Source: Branchiostoma floridae (taxonomy: Eukaryota; Chordata; Leptocardii; Amphioxiformes; Branchiostomatidae). From it: a stretch of DNA of 41,410 bases. Numbering within the stretch: the first letter of the stretch is position 1; each line of letters begins with the position of its first letter. The stretch spans positions 17,728,297 to 17,769,706 of the forward strand of contig NC_049988.1 in the NCBI RefSeq assembly GCF_000003815.2, written 5' to 3'. The notes under the pieces were generated by a model. The model was given only the letters and a program-made list of their open reading frames with translations, was not told the origin of the DNA and did no database searches. Both the position numbers and the translations under genes were made by a program. This document shows, in pieces, positions 30,301-41,410 of the stretch.

Positions 30301-33300
30301 TGAGAAGAGTACTTCGAGCAGGTTCTGTCGAAGATGCTGCGGAAGACAAGCCAATTTTGATTGTCTGCTCTGTAGTTGTACTAGCCACTGTGGTCTCAAG
30401 CAGAGTTGATGTAGCAGTGCTTCGCTCAGTGGTTGCAGGCACTGTGCGGAAGGTGGTTCTTTGCGTGGTGCTACTTTGGTCTGCCGATGTAGATTCGGCA
30501 AGCGTTGTCGTTGGCACTGACGTTCCTTGGCTGCTTGTGGTCGTTTTCATGCCGTATGTTGTGTCCGTGGATGGATACCACGTGGTCTGCGATAGGGTGG
30601 TATGACCTTCCGACGTGCCAAGGATAGTGGCTGTGGCACTTGGTGTTGTAGACGTGGCTACAGACGATTCAAACGTACTAGGCCTCTCCGTTGTTGTACT
30701 TGCCACGGTGGTCTCTGGCAAGGTTGAGGTCAAAGTGCTTTGCTCTGTTGTTACCGCCAGAGTAGGAACTGTCGTTCTTTGCGCGGTCGTGCTTTCGTCC
30801 ACCGGTGTCGATTCAGAAAGCGTTGTCGTGGCAAAAGACGATTTAAATGTGCTAGCCCTCTCCGTTGTTGTACTAGCCACTGTGGTCTCTGCCAAGGTTG
30901 AGGTCAAGGTGCTTTGTTCTGTCGTTACCGGCAGTGTAGGGACTGTGGTTCTTTGTGCCGTCGTACCTTGGTCCACCGGTGTAGATTCTGAAAACGTTGT
31001 CGAATGGACTGACGTTCTTGATCTGCTAGTGGTGGAGCTTGGTTCAAGGGTGGTGCCTGCTGAAGAATATTCTGTGAACTGTCCAGTTGAATACCCCTCA
31101 GAAGTACTGAGAAGAGTACTTCGAGCAGGTTCTGTCGAAGATGCTGCGGAAGACAAGCCAATTGTGCTTGTCTGCTCTGTAGTTGTACTAGCCACTGTGG
31201 TCTCAAGCAGAGTTGATGTAGCAGTGCTTCGCTCAGTGGTTGCAGGCACTGTACGAAATGTGGTTCTTTGCGTGGTGCTACTTTGGTCTGCCGATGTAGA
31301 TTCGGCAAGCGTTGTCGTTGGCACTGACGTTCCTTGGCTGCTTGTGGTCGTTTTCATGCCGTATGTTGTGTCCGTGGACGGATACCACATGGTCTGCGAT
31401 AGTGTGGTATGACCTTCCGACGTGCCAAGGATTGTGGTTGTGGCACTTGGTGTTGTAGACGTGCCTACAGACGATTCAAACGTACTAGGCCTCTCCGTTG
31501 TTGTACTAGCCACTGTGGTCTCTGCCAAGGTTGAGGTCAAGATGCTTTGTTCTGTCGTTACCGGCAGTGTAGGGACTGTGGTTCTTTGTGCCGTCGTACC
31601 TTGGTCCACCGGTGTAGATTCTGAAAACGTTGTCGAATGGACTGACGTTCTTGATCTGCTAGTGGTGGAGCTTGGTTCAAGGGTGGTGCCTGCTGAAGAA
31701 TATTCTGTGGACTGTCCAGTTGAATACCCCTCAGAAGTACTGAGAAGAGTACTTCGAGCAGGTTCTGTCGAAGATGCTGCGGAAGACAAGCCAATTGTGC
31801 TTGTCTGCTCTGTAGTTGTACTAGCCACTGTGGTCTCAAGCAGAGTTGATGTAGCAGTGCTTCGCTCAGTGGTTGCAGGCACTGTACGAAATGTTGTTCT
31901 TTGCGTGGTGCTACTTTGGTCTGCCGATGTAGATTCGGCAAGCGTTGTCGTTGGCACTGACGTTCCTTGGCTGCTTGTGGTCGTTTTCATGCCGTATGTT
32001 GTGTCCGTGGATGGATACCACGTGGTCTGCGATAGGGTGGTATGACCTTCCGACGTGCCAAGGATAGTGGCTGTGGCACTTGGTGTTGTAGACGTGGCTA
32101 CAGCCGATTCAAACGTACTAGGCCTCTCCGTTGTTGTACTTGCCACGGTGGTCTCTGGCAAGGTTGAGGTCAAAGTGCTTTGCTCTGTTGTTACCGCCAG
32201 AGTAGGAACTGTCGTTCTTTGCGCGGTCGTGCTTTCGTCCACCGGTGTCGATTCAGAAAGCGTTGTCGTGGCAAAAGACGATTTAAATGTGCTAGCCCTC
32301 TCCGTTGTTGTACTAGCCACTGTGGTCTCTGCCAAGGTTGAGGTCAAGGTGCTTTGTTCTGTCGTTACCGGCAGTGTAGGGACTGTGGTTCTTTGTGCCG
32401 TCGTACCTTGGTCCACCGGTGTAGATTCTGAAAACGTTGTCGAATGGACTGACGTTCTTGATCTGCTAGTGGTGGAGCTTGGTTCAAGGGTGGTGCCTGC
32501 TGAAGAATATTCTGTGGACTGTCCAGTTGAATACCCCTCAGAAGTACTGAGAAGAGTACTTCGAGCAGGTTCTGTCGAAGATGCTGCGGAAGACAAGCCA
32601 ATTGTGCTTGTCTGCTCTGTAGTTGTACTAGCCACTGTGGTCTCAAGCAGAGTTGATGTAGCAGTGCTTCGCTCAGTGGTTGCAGGCACTGTGCGGAAGG
32701 TGGTTCTTTCCGTGGTGCTACTTTGGTCTGCCGATGTAGATTCGGCAAGCGTTGTCGTTGGCACTGACGTCCCTTGGCTGCTTGTGGTCGTTTTGATGCC
32801 GTATGTTGTGTCCGTGGATGGATACCACGTGGTCTGCGATAGGGTGGTATGACCTTCCGACGTGCCAATGATAGTGGTTGTGGCACTTGGTATGGTAGAC
32901 GTGGCTACAGACGATTCAAACGTACTAGGCCTCTCCGTTGTTGTACTTGCCACGGTGGTCTCTGGCAAGGTTGATGTCAAAGTGCTTTGCTCTGTTGTTA
33001 CCGCCAGAGTAGGAACTGTCGTTCTTTGCGCGGTCGTGCTTTCGTCCAGCGGTGTCGATTCAGAAAGCGTTGTCGTGGCAAAAGACGATTTAAATGTGCT
33101 AGCCCTCTCCGTTGTTGTACTAGCCACTGTGGTCTCTGCCAAGGTTGAGGTCAAGGTGCTTTGTTCTGTCGTTACCGGCAGTGTAGGGACTGTGGTTCTT
33201 TGTGCCGTCGTACCTTGGTCCACCGGTGTAGATTCTGAAAACGTTGTCGAATGGACTGACGTTCTTGATCTGCTAGTGGTGGAGCTTGGTTCAAGGGTGG

Positions 33301-36300
33301 TGCCTGCTGAAGAATATTCTGTGGACTGTCCAGTTGAATACCCTTCAGAAGTACTGAGAAGAGTACTTCGAGCAGGTTCTGTCGAAGATGCTGCGGAAGA
33401 CAAGCCAATTGTGCTTGTCTGCTCTGTAGTTGTACTAGCCACTGTGGTCTCAAGCAGAGTTGATGTAGCAGTGCTTCGCTCAGTGGTTGCAGGCACTGTA
33501 CGAAATGTTGTTCTTTGCGTGGTGCTACTTTGGTCTGCCGATGTAGATTCGGCAAGCGTTGTCGTTGGCACTGACGTTCCTTGGCTGCTTGTGGTCGTTT
33601 TCATGCCGTATGTTGTGTCCGTGGACGGACTCCACGTGGTCTGCGATAGGGTGGTATGACCTTCCGACGTGCCAAGGATTGTGGTTGTGGCACTTGGTGT
33701 TGTAGACGTGGCTACAGACGATTCAAACGTACTAGGCCTCTCCGTTGTTGTACTTGCCACGGTGGTCTCTGGCAAGGTTGAGGTCAAAGTGCTTTGCTCT
33801 GTTGTTACCGCCAGAGTAGGAACTGTCGTTCTTTGCGCGATCGTGCTTTCGTCCACAGGTGTCGACTCAGAAAGCGTTGTCGTGGCAAAAGACGATTTAA
33901 ATGTGCTAGCCCTCTCCGTTGTTGTACTAGCCACTGTGGTCTCTGCCAAGGTTGAGGTCAAGGTGCTTTGTTCTGTCGTTACCGGCAGTGTAGGGACTGT
34001 GGTTCTTTGTGCCGTCGTACCTTGGTCCACCGCTGTAGATTCTGAAAACGTTGTCGACTGGACTGACGTTCTTGATCTGCTAGTGGTGGAGCTTGGTTCA
34101 AGGGTGGTGCCTGCTGAAGAATATTCTGTGGACTGTCCAGTTGAATACCCTTCAGAAGTACTGAGAAGAGTACTTCGAGCAGGTTCTGTCGAAGATGCTG
34201 CGGAAGACAAGCCAATTGTGCTTGTCTGCTCTGTAGTTGTACTAGCCACTGTGGTCTCAAGCAGAGTTGATGTAGCAGTGCTTCGCTCAGTGGTTGCAGG
34301 CACTGTACGAAATGTTGTTCTTTGGGTGCTACTTTGGTCTGCCGATGTAGATTCGGCAAGCGTTGTCGTTGGCACTGACGTTCCTTGGCTGCTTGTGGTC
34401 GTTTTCATGCCGTATGTTGTGTCCGTGGACGGATACCACGTGGTCTGCGATAGGGTGGTATGACCTTCCGACGTGCCAAGGATTGTGGTTGTGACAACTG
34501 GGTGTTTTAGAACGTGGAAAAAACTTCAAGCGTACTAGGCCTCTCCGTTGTTGTACTTGCCACGGTGGTCTCTGGCAAGGTTGAGGTCAAAGTGCTTTGC
34601 TCTGTTGTTACCGCCAGAGTAGGAACTGTCGTTCTTTGCGCGGTCGTGCTTTCGTCCACCGGTGTCGATTCAGAAAGCGTTGTCGTGGCAAAAGACGATT
34701 TAAATGTGCTAGCCCTCTCCGTTGTTGTACTAGCCACTGTGGTCTCTGCCAAGGTTGAGGTCAAGGTGCTTTGTTCTGTCGTTACCGGCAGTGTAGGGAC
34801 TGTGGTTCTTTGTGCCGTCGTACCTTGGTCCACCGCTGTAGATTGTGAAAACGTTGTCGAATGGACTGACGTTCTTGATCTGCTAGTGGTGGAGCTTGGT
34901 TCAAGGGTGGTGCCTGCTGAAGAATATTCTGTGGACTGTCCAGTTGAATACCCTTCAGAAGTACTGAGAAGAGTACTTCGAGCAGGTTCTGTCGAAGATG
35001 CTGCGGAAGACAAGCCAATTGTGCTTGTCTGCTCTGTAGTTGTACTAGCCACTGTGGTCTCAAGCAGAGCTGATGTAGCAGTGCTTCGCTCAGTGGTTGC
35101 AGGCACTGTACGAAATGTGGTTCTTTGCGTGGTGCTACTTTGGTCTGCCGATGTAGATTCGGCAAGCGTTGTCGTTGGCACTGACGTTCCTTGGCTGCTT
35201 GTGGTCGTTTTCATGCCGTATGTTGTGTCCGTGGACGGATACCACGTGCTCTGCGATAGGGTGGTATGACCTTACGACGTGCCAAGGATTGTGCTTGTGG
35301 CCCTTGGTGCTGTAGACGTGGCTACAGACGATTCAAACGTACTAGGCCTCTCCGTTGTTGTACTTGCCACGGTGGTCTCTGGCAAGGTTGAGGTCTAACA
35401 CGGTGTGTGTTCCCTATCGCCCCGATCAGGAACTGTCGTTCTTTGCGCGGTCGTGCTTTCGTCCACCGGTGTCGATTCAGAAAGCGTTGTCGTGGCAAAA
35501 GACGATTTAAATGTGCTAGCCCTCTCCGTTGTTGTACTAGCCACTGTGGTCTCTGCCAAGGTTGAGGTCAAGGTGCTTTGTTCTGTCGTTACCGACAGTG
35601 TAGGGACTGTGGTTCTTTGTGCCGTCGTACCTTGGTCCACCGCTGTAGATTCTGAAAACGTTGTCGACTGGACTGACGTTCTTGATCTGCTAGTGGTGGA
35701 GCTTGGTTCAAGGGTGGTGCCTGCTGAAGAATATTCTGTGGACTGTCCAGTTGAATACCCTTCAGAAGTACTGAGAAGAGTACTTCGAGCAGGTTCTGTC
35801 GAAGATGCTGCGGAAGACAAGCCAATTGTGCTTGTCTGCTCTGTAGTTGTACTAGCCACTGTGGTCTCAAGCAGAGTTGATGTAGCAGTGCTTCGCTCAG
35901 TGGTTGCAGGCACTGTACGAAATGTTGTTCTTTGGGTGCTACTTTGGTCTGCCGATGTAGATTCTGCAAGCGTTGTCGTTGGCACTGACGTTCCTTGGCT
36001 GCTTGTGGTCGTTTTGATGCCGTATGTTGTGGCCGTGGACGGATACCACGTGGTCTGCGATAGGGTGGTATGACCTTCCGACGTGCCAAGGATTGTGGTT
36101 GTGGCACNNNNNNNNNNNNNNNNNNNNNNNNNNNNNNNNNNNNNNNNNNNNNNNNNNNNNNNNNNNNNNNNNNNNNNNNNNNNNNNNNNNNNNNNNNNNN
36201 NNNNNNNNNNNNNNNNNNNNNNNNNNNNNNNNNNNNNNNNNNNNNNNNNNNNNNNNNNNNNNNNNNNNNNNNNTGTCGATTCAGAAAGCGTCGTCGTGCA

Positions 36301-39300
36301 AACAGACGATTTAAATGTGCTAGCCCTCTCCGTTGTTGTACTAGCCACTGTGGTCTCTGCCAAGGTTGAGGTCAAGGTGCTTTGTTCTGTCGTTACCGGC
36401 AGTGTAGGGACTGTGGTTCTTTGTGCCGTCGTACCTTGGTCCACCGCTGTAGATTGTGAAAACGTTGTCGAATGGACTGACGTTCTTGATCTGCTAGTGG
36501 TGGAGCTTGGTTCAAGGGTGGTGCCTGCTGAAGAATATTCTGTGGACTGTCCAGTTGAATACCCTTCAGAAGTACTGAGAAGAGTACTTCGAGCACGTTC
36601 TGTCGAAGATGCTGCGGAAGACAAGCCAATTGTGCTTGTCTGCTCTGTAGTTGTACTAGCCACTGTGGTCTCAAGCAGAGCTGATGTAGCAGTGCTTCGC
36701 TCAGTGGTTGCAGGCACTGTACGAAATGTGGTTCTTTGCGTGGTGCTACTTTGGTCTGCCGATGTAGATTCGGCAAGCGTTGTCGTTGGCACTGACGTTC
36801 CTTGGCTGCTTGTGGTCGTTTTCATGCCGTATGTTGTGTCCGTGGACGGATACCACGTGGTCTGCGATATGGTGGTATGACCTTCCGACGTGCCATGGAT
36901 TGTGCTTGTGGCCCTTGGTGTTGTAGACGTGGCTACAGACGATTCAAACGTACTAGGCCTCTCCGTTGTTGTACTTGCCACGGTGGTCTCTGGCAAGGTT
37001 GAGGTCAAAGTGCTTTGCTCTGTTGTTACCGCCAGAGTAGGAACTGTCGTTCTTTGCGCGGTCGTGCTTTCGTCCACCGGTGTCGATTCAGAAAGCGTTG
37101 TCGTGGCAAAAGACGATTTAAATGTGCTAGCCCTCTCCGTTGTTGTACTAGCCACTGTGGTCTCTGCCAATGTTGAGGTCAAGGTGCTTTGTTCTGTCGT
37201 TACCGACAGTGTAGGGACTGTGGTTCTTTGTGCCGTCGTACCTTGGTCCACCGCTGTAGATTCTGAAAACGTTGTCGAATGGACTGACGTTCTTGATCTG
37301 CTAGTGGTGGAGCTTGGTTCAAGGGTGGTGCCTGCTGAAGAATATTCTGTGGACTGTCCAGTTGAATACCCTTCAGAAGTACTGAGAAGAGTACTTCGAG
37401 CAGGTTCTGTCGAAGATGCTGCGGAAGACAAGCCAATTGTGCTTGTCTGCTCTGTAGTTGTACTAGCCACTGTGGTCTCAAGCAGAGTTGATGTAGCAGT
37501 GCTTCGCTCAGTGGTTGCAGGCACTGTACGAAATGTGGTTCTTTGCGTGGTGCTACTTTGGTCTGCCGATGTAGATTCGGCAAGCGTTGTCGTTGGCACT
37601 GACGTTCCTTGGCTGCTTGTGGTCGTTTTCATGCCGTATGTTGTGTCCGTGGACGGATACCACGTGGTCTGCGATAGGGTGGTATGACCTTCCGACGTGC
37701 CAATGATAGTCGCTGTGGCACTTGGTGTTGTAGACGTGGCTACAGACGATTCAAACGTACTAGGCCTCTCCGTTGTTGTACTTGCCACGGTGGTCTCTGG
37801 CAAGGTTGAGGTCAAAGTGCTTTGCTCTGTTGTTACCGCCAGAGTAGGAACTGTCGTTCTTTGCGCGGTCGTGCTTTCGTCCACCGGTGTCGATTCAGAA
37901 AGCGTTGTCGTGGCAAAAGACGATTTAAATGTGCTAGCCCTCTCCGTTGTTGTACTAGCCACTGTGGTCTCTGCCAAGGTTGAGGTCAATGTGCTTTGTT
38001 CTGTCGTTACCGACAGTGTAGAGACTGTGGTTCTTTGTGCCGTCGTACCTTTGTCCACCGGTGTAGATTCTGAAAACGTTGTCGAATGGACTGACGTTCT
38101 TGATCTGCTAGTGGTGGAGCTTGGTTCAAGGGTGGTGCCTGCTGAAGAATATTCTGTGGACTGTCCAGTTGAATACCCTTCAGAAGTACTGAGAAGAGTA
38201 CTTCGAGCAGGTTCTGTCGAAGATGCTGCGGAAGACAAGCCAATTGTGCTTGTCTGCTCTGTAGTTGTACTAGCCACTGTGGTCTCAAGCAGAGTTGATG
38301 TAGCAGTGCTTCGCTCAGTGGTTGCAGGCACTGTACGAAATGTGGTTCTTTGCGTGGTGCTACTTTGGTCTGCCGATGTAGATTCGGCAAGCGTTGTCGT
38401 TGGCACTGACGTTCCTTGGCTGCTTGTGGTTGTTTTCATGCCGTATGTTGTGTCCGTGGACGGATACCACGTGGTCTGCGATAGGGTGGTATGACCTTCC
38501 GACGTGCCAAGGATTGTGGTTGTGGCACTTGGTGTTGTAGACGTGGCTACAGACGATTCAAACGTACTAGGCCTCTCCGTTGTTGTACTTGCCACGGTGG
38601 TCTCTGGCAAGGTTGAGGTCAAAGTGCTTTGCTCTGTTGTTACCGCCAGAGTAGGAACTGTCGTTCTTTGCGCGGTCGTGCTTTCGTCCAGCGGTGTCGA
38701 TTCAGAAAGCGTTGTCGTGGCAAAAGACGATTTAAATGTGCTAGCCCTCTCCGTTGTTGTACTAGCCACTGTGGTCTCTGCCAAGGTTGAGGTCAAGGTG
38801 CTTTGTTCTGTCGTTACCGGCAGTGTAGGGACTGTGGTTCTTTGTGCCGTCGTACCTTGGTCCACCGGTGTAGATTCTGAAAACGTTGTCGAATGGACTG
38901 ACGTTCTTGATCTGCTAGTGGTGGAGCTTGGTTCAAGGGTGGTGCCTGCTGAAGAATATTCTGTGGACTGTCCAGTTGAATACCCTTCAGAAGTACTGAG
39001 AAGAGTACTTCGAGCAGGTTCTGTCGAAGATGCTGCGGGAAAACAAGCAATTGTGCTTGTCTGCTCTGTAGTTGTACTAGCCAATGTGGTCTCAAGCAGA
39101 GTTGATGTAGCAGTGCTTCGCTCAGTGGTTGCAGGCACTGTACGAAATGTTGTTCTTTGGGTGCTACTTTGGTCTGCCGATGTAGATTCGGCAAGCGTTG
39201 TCGTTGGCACTGACGTTCCTTGGCTGCTTGTGGTCGTTTTGATGCCGTATGTTGTGGCCGTGGACGGATACCACGTGGTCTGCGATAGGGTGGTATGACC

Positions 39301-41410
39301 TTCCGACGTGCCAAGGATTGTGGTTGTGGCACTTGGTGTTGTAGACGTGGCTACAGACGAGTAACAAGGGGTCTGTCGGTCCGTTGTTGTACTTGCCACG
39401 GTGGTCTCTGGCAAGGTTGAGGTCAAAGTGCTTTGCTCTGTTGTTACCGCCAGAGTAGGAACTGTCGTTCTTTGCGCGGTCGTGCTTTCATCCAGCGGTG
39501 TCGATTCAGAAAGCGTTGTCGTGGCAAAAGACGATTTAAATGTGCTAGCCCTCTCCGTTGTTGTACTAGCCACTGTGGTCTCTGCCAAGGTTGAGGTCAA
39601 GGTGCTTTGTTCTGTCGTTACCGGCAGTGTAGGGACTGTGGTTCTTTGTGCCGTCGTACCTTGGTCCACTGGTGTAGATTCTGAAAACGTTGTCGAATGG
39701 ACTGACGTTCTTGATCTGCTAGTGGTGGAGCTTGGTTCAAGGGTGGTGCCTGCTGAAGAATATTCTGTGGACTGTCCAGTTGAATACCCATCAGAAGTAC
39801 TGAGAAGAGTACTTCGAGCAGGTTCTGTCGAAGATGCTGCGGAAGACAAGCCAATTGTGCTTGTCTGCTCTGTAGTTGTACTAGCCACTGTGGTCTCAAG
39901 CAGAGTTGATGTAGCAGTGCTTCGCTCAGTGGTTGCAGGCACTGTACGAAATGTTGTTCTTTGCGTGGTGCTACTTTGGTCTGCCGATGTAGATTCGGCA
40001 AACGTTGTCGTTGGCACTGACGTTCCTTGGCTGCTTGTGGTCGTTGTCATGCCATATGTTGTGGTTGTGGACGGATACCACGTGGTCTGCGATAGGGTGG
40101 TATGACCTTCCGATATGATTGTCCAGCTGCTTCCTTCTGTTGTGGCGATAGAGGTATGTCCTGTAGACTGTTCGGTACTTGGATTCATTGTAGCAATCGT
40201 AGTTCTTTGACCGGTTGTACTTTGGTCTGACTGCGTCGATTCTATATATGTTGTGGCCGGAATTGTCGTTCTCGAAGTGCTGCTTCCTTCTGTCGTGGCG
40301 ATAGAGGGATGTCCTGTAGACTGTTGGGCAGTTGATTCATGTTCTGAAGTTTGCTCTGTGCTTGGATTCACTGTAGGAAGTGTCGTTGTTTGGCCGATCA
40401 TGGTTTGGTCTAGCAGTGTCGATTCCATGAATGTCGTGGTCGGAATAGTAGTTTTCGAAGTGCTGCTCGGTGAGCTGCTTTCTTCTGTCGTGAGAATTGT
40501 TGTGGTTGGCACAGTCTCTTTAACAGTAGTCAATAAAGTGCTCGGCTCTGTACTAGGATTCATTGTAGCAATCGTGGTTCTTTGGCCGGTCGTACTTTGG
40601 TATGACGGTGTCGATTCCATAAATGTTGTGGTCGGAATTGTAGTTCTCGAAGTGCTGATTGTCGTAGGAGGCACTGTTGTCTCTTCATCAGTAGTCTGCT
40701 CTGTGCTTGGTTTCACTGTAGGAACTGTAGTTCTTTGGCCGTTCGTACTTTGATCTGGTAGTGTCGATTCCATAAATGTTGTGGTCGGAATTGAAGTTGC
40801 CACAGAAGATGTCAGTAGTTCCTCATCCGTGGTCGGTTCAGTGATTGCGATTAATGTTGTCTCTGCCAAGGTTGAGGTCAAGGTGCTTTGTTCTGTCGTT
40901 ACCGGCAGTGTAGGGACTGTTGTTTTTTGCGCGGTCTTGCTTAGGTTTTCCGTTGTCGATGCGAAAAACGTTGTCTCTGTGCTGGTTTGTTTATGTGTGG
41001 GTAAATCGCTTGTTGGTAAAAATGTACGAACCGTTGACCCTCCCAATGGAGTCTTTGGCTCTTTAGTTGATTGTTCGGCTAGCGTACTTACTGCGTGGCT
41101 TGTAAATAATAGTGTTGGAATGGCTGTTGAGGGAGATATGTCAGTTGAGGATGGAATGCTTGTCGGAGTGGATGAAGTAGACTGTTCTGTAGTTGCAGCA
41201 ATTGTAGGCAAAGTGATAATGGTTGGGAGCGGTTTCGTGGTGTGGACAGTAGTAGTGTGACTTGTTTTTTCCATAAGGGTTGATGCCATGTTTGTTGTCA
41301 TTGTAGACAGAAATTTACCTCTTGTAGAAGAAGTGGGAACTGAATCTGTTGATGTTTGTTCTTGTGTGGGTAAATCAGTTGTGGGTATATATGTACTTGT
41401 CGCTAAGGAT
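27342..41410 (-). CDS. Mucin exon 1: Thr/Ser-rich domain with type B repeats (5' end outside window)
   Basis: The frame is open at the window edge, so the exon may start further upstream. The head (41410-40113) is unique Thr/Ser-rich sequence with three loose copies of a motif like TDLPTQEQTSTD and several PTTTFMEST units. About 15 type B repeats of 269 residues follow, then a unique tail (about 27805-27342) ending TTLPTK at a phase 0 donor, AAG then GTAATT. There are no cysteine-rich domains. The frame is interrupted in the B array: a TAG at 35397-35395, a TAA at 35275-35273, a one-base loss near 34490-34530, a one-base gain at about 30238 and another at 29430-29455. Two N runs also fall here. 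Because the sequence on both sides of each break continues the same repeat, I read it as one exon with probable assembly faults. A pseudogene or hidden small introns cannot be excluded. Confidence 0.75.
29242..29354. other. Assembly gap (113 N)
   Basis: Inside a type B unit. With the Ns counted, the unit keeps its expected length apart from a one-base gain at 29430-29455. Confidence 0.95.
31422..32054 (-). repeat. Short type B unit (633 bp, 174 bp deleted)
   Basis: Anchor spacing is 633 instead of 807. The missing 174 bp (58 codons, in frame) removes one of the two TTAQRTTVPT subrepeats, so the unit runs directly from TTERPSTFESS to the other subrepeat. This is what recombination between two subrepeats inside one unit would give. 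Confidence 0.85.
36108..36273. other. Assembly gap (166 N)
   Basis: Inside a type B unit. The anchors either side (36083 and 36890) are exactly 807 bases apart with the Ns counted. Confidence 0.95.
40113..40870 (-). repeat. Head units of mucin exon 1 (PTTTFMEST type)
   Basis: Four to five degenerate units read SRTTIPTTTFMEST, then SxQSTTGQRTTIATMNPSTE, often followed by STAQQSTGH and IATTEGSS. The region begins after EPTTDEELLTSS. The same elements in the same order open mucin exon 2. Confidence 0.8.

Larger units (their letters stand above)
27806..40112 (-). repeat. Type B tandem array, 807 bp (269 residues) per unit, about 15 copies
   Basis: A recurring anchor (plus-strand GTGCCAAGGAT or a near variant) lies at 28195, 28999, 29807, 30615, 31422, 32055, 32862, 33669, 34473, 35279, 36083, 36890, 37697, 38504 and 39308. 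Spacing is 807, or 804 where one Thr codon is missing (STQRTT instead of STTQRTT), or 806-808 at frame breaks, and one short unit of 633. Each unit contains the subrepeat TTAQRTTVPTLxVTTEQSTL twice. Copies are nearly identical by eye. The array is wholly coding. Confidence 0.95.
1..41410 (-). other. Internal part of one giant EGF-SEA mucin gene (gene-level model)
   Basis: All recognisable coding sequence reads on the minus strand and joins into one model. The exons are 41410-27342, 27101-27038, 26807-26700, 26360-26248, 25780-25540, 25090-25021, 24604-24570, 24413-2305, 2014-1757, 1462-1190 and 851-1. Junction phases agree at every step: 0, 1, 1, 0, 1, 2, 1, 0, 0, 0. All introns are GT-AG and 156-467 bp long. 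The product order is mucin repeats, EGF, SEA, degenerate EGF, mucin repeats, and more Thr/Ser exons. The likely role, inferred from the family, is an extracellular or cell-surface gel or glycocalyx mucin. No signal peptide, transmembrane segment or von Willebrand D domain is visible because both gene ends lie outside. Splitting into two genes is possible but not suggested, since the frame runs through the EGF-SEA exons on both sides. The named ortholog is unknown. Confidence 0.8.

Noticed and set aside
5833-40112. CRISPR array or bacterial repeat protein
   Set aside because: Units are 807-906 bases, wholly coding and without spacers, and the region contains phase-matched GT-AG introns with EGF and SEA exons.
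142-41260. Dozens of plus-strand open frames rich in Val (such as repeated 109, 171 and 282 residue frames) and minus-strand frames rich in Gln/Arg/Leu
   Set aside because: They are mirrors of the Thr/Ser frame: ACN and TCN codons read backwards give Val, Cys and Gly and rarely make stops. They repeat at exactly the mucin period, have no domain, no splice logic and use alternative start codons.
27342-41410. Treating mucin exon 1 as a pseudogene
   Set aside because: The breaks are few, some lie in obviously garbled patches or near gaps, and repeat sequence is otherwise intact for more than 14 kb. Sequencing error is simpler, though unproven.
1-41410. Surface mucin of a protozoan parasite
   Set aside because: Many phase-matched introns, a phase 1-1 EGF exon and a SEA domain are animal features.
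1-41410. tRNA, rRNA, promoter or core regulatory elements
   Set aside because: None was recognised. The window lies inside a gene, with both its ends outside.

Overview
The window looks like an internal piece of one animal gene, read entirely on the minus strand (from 41410 towards 1). It encodes a gigantic Thr/Ser-rich mucin. GT-AG introns with matching phases, an EGF-like domain and a SEA-like domain place it in a metazoan. The short introns (156-467 bp) and AT-rich non-coding DNA suggest an invertebrate, possibly an invertebrate deuterostome such as a lancelet, but the species cannot be fixed from the sequence. Neither the start codon and signal peptide (beyond 41410) nor the 3' end (beyond 1) is in the window.

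Layout in transcript order. (1) A mucin exon of at least 14 kb, 41410-27342: a unique head, then about 15 tandem copies of a 269-residue (807 bp) repeat, here called type B, then a unique tail. (2) A compact folded module in six small exons between 27101 and 24570: a short Thr/Ser linker, a six-cysteine EGF-like domain, a SEA domain of about 118 residues split over two exons, and a second, degenerate EGF-like domain split over two exons. (3) A 22.1 kb single exon, 24413-2305: a head related to that of the first mucin exon, a 14-residue (42 bp) repeat field, then 16 strictly regular 302-residue (906 bp) repeats, called type A, and a degenerate Thr/Ser tail. (4) Three further small Thr/Ser-rich exons (2014-1757, 1462-1190, 851-1) that look like tandem exon duplications.

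The EGF-SEA-EGF arrangement is that of membrane mucins such as vertebrate MUC3/MUC12/MUC17. Here it lies between two giant mucin domains instead of next to a membrane anchor. About 12,500 residues are encoded in the window. The type A unit contains 104 Thr and 52 Ser in 302 residues, has no Cys or Asn, and would be a dense O-glycosylation scaffold.

The type A array was probably derived from type B by a 99 bp internal duplication and then spread by unequal exchange, leaving readable higher-order patterns. The type B array carries several frame breaks and garbled patches that look more like draft-assembly faults than decay. Three runs of N are present. The many long open frames on the plus strand are compositional mirrors of the mucin frame and are not annotated.
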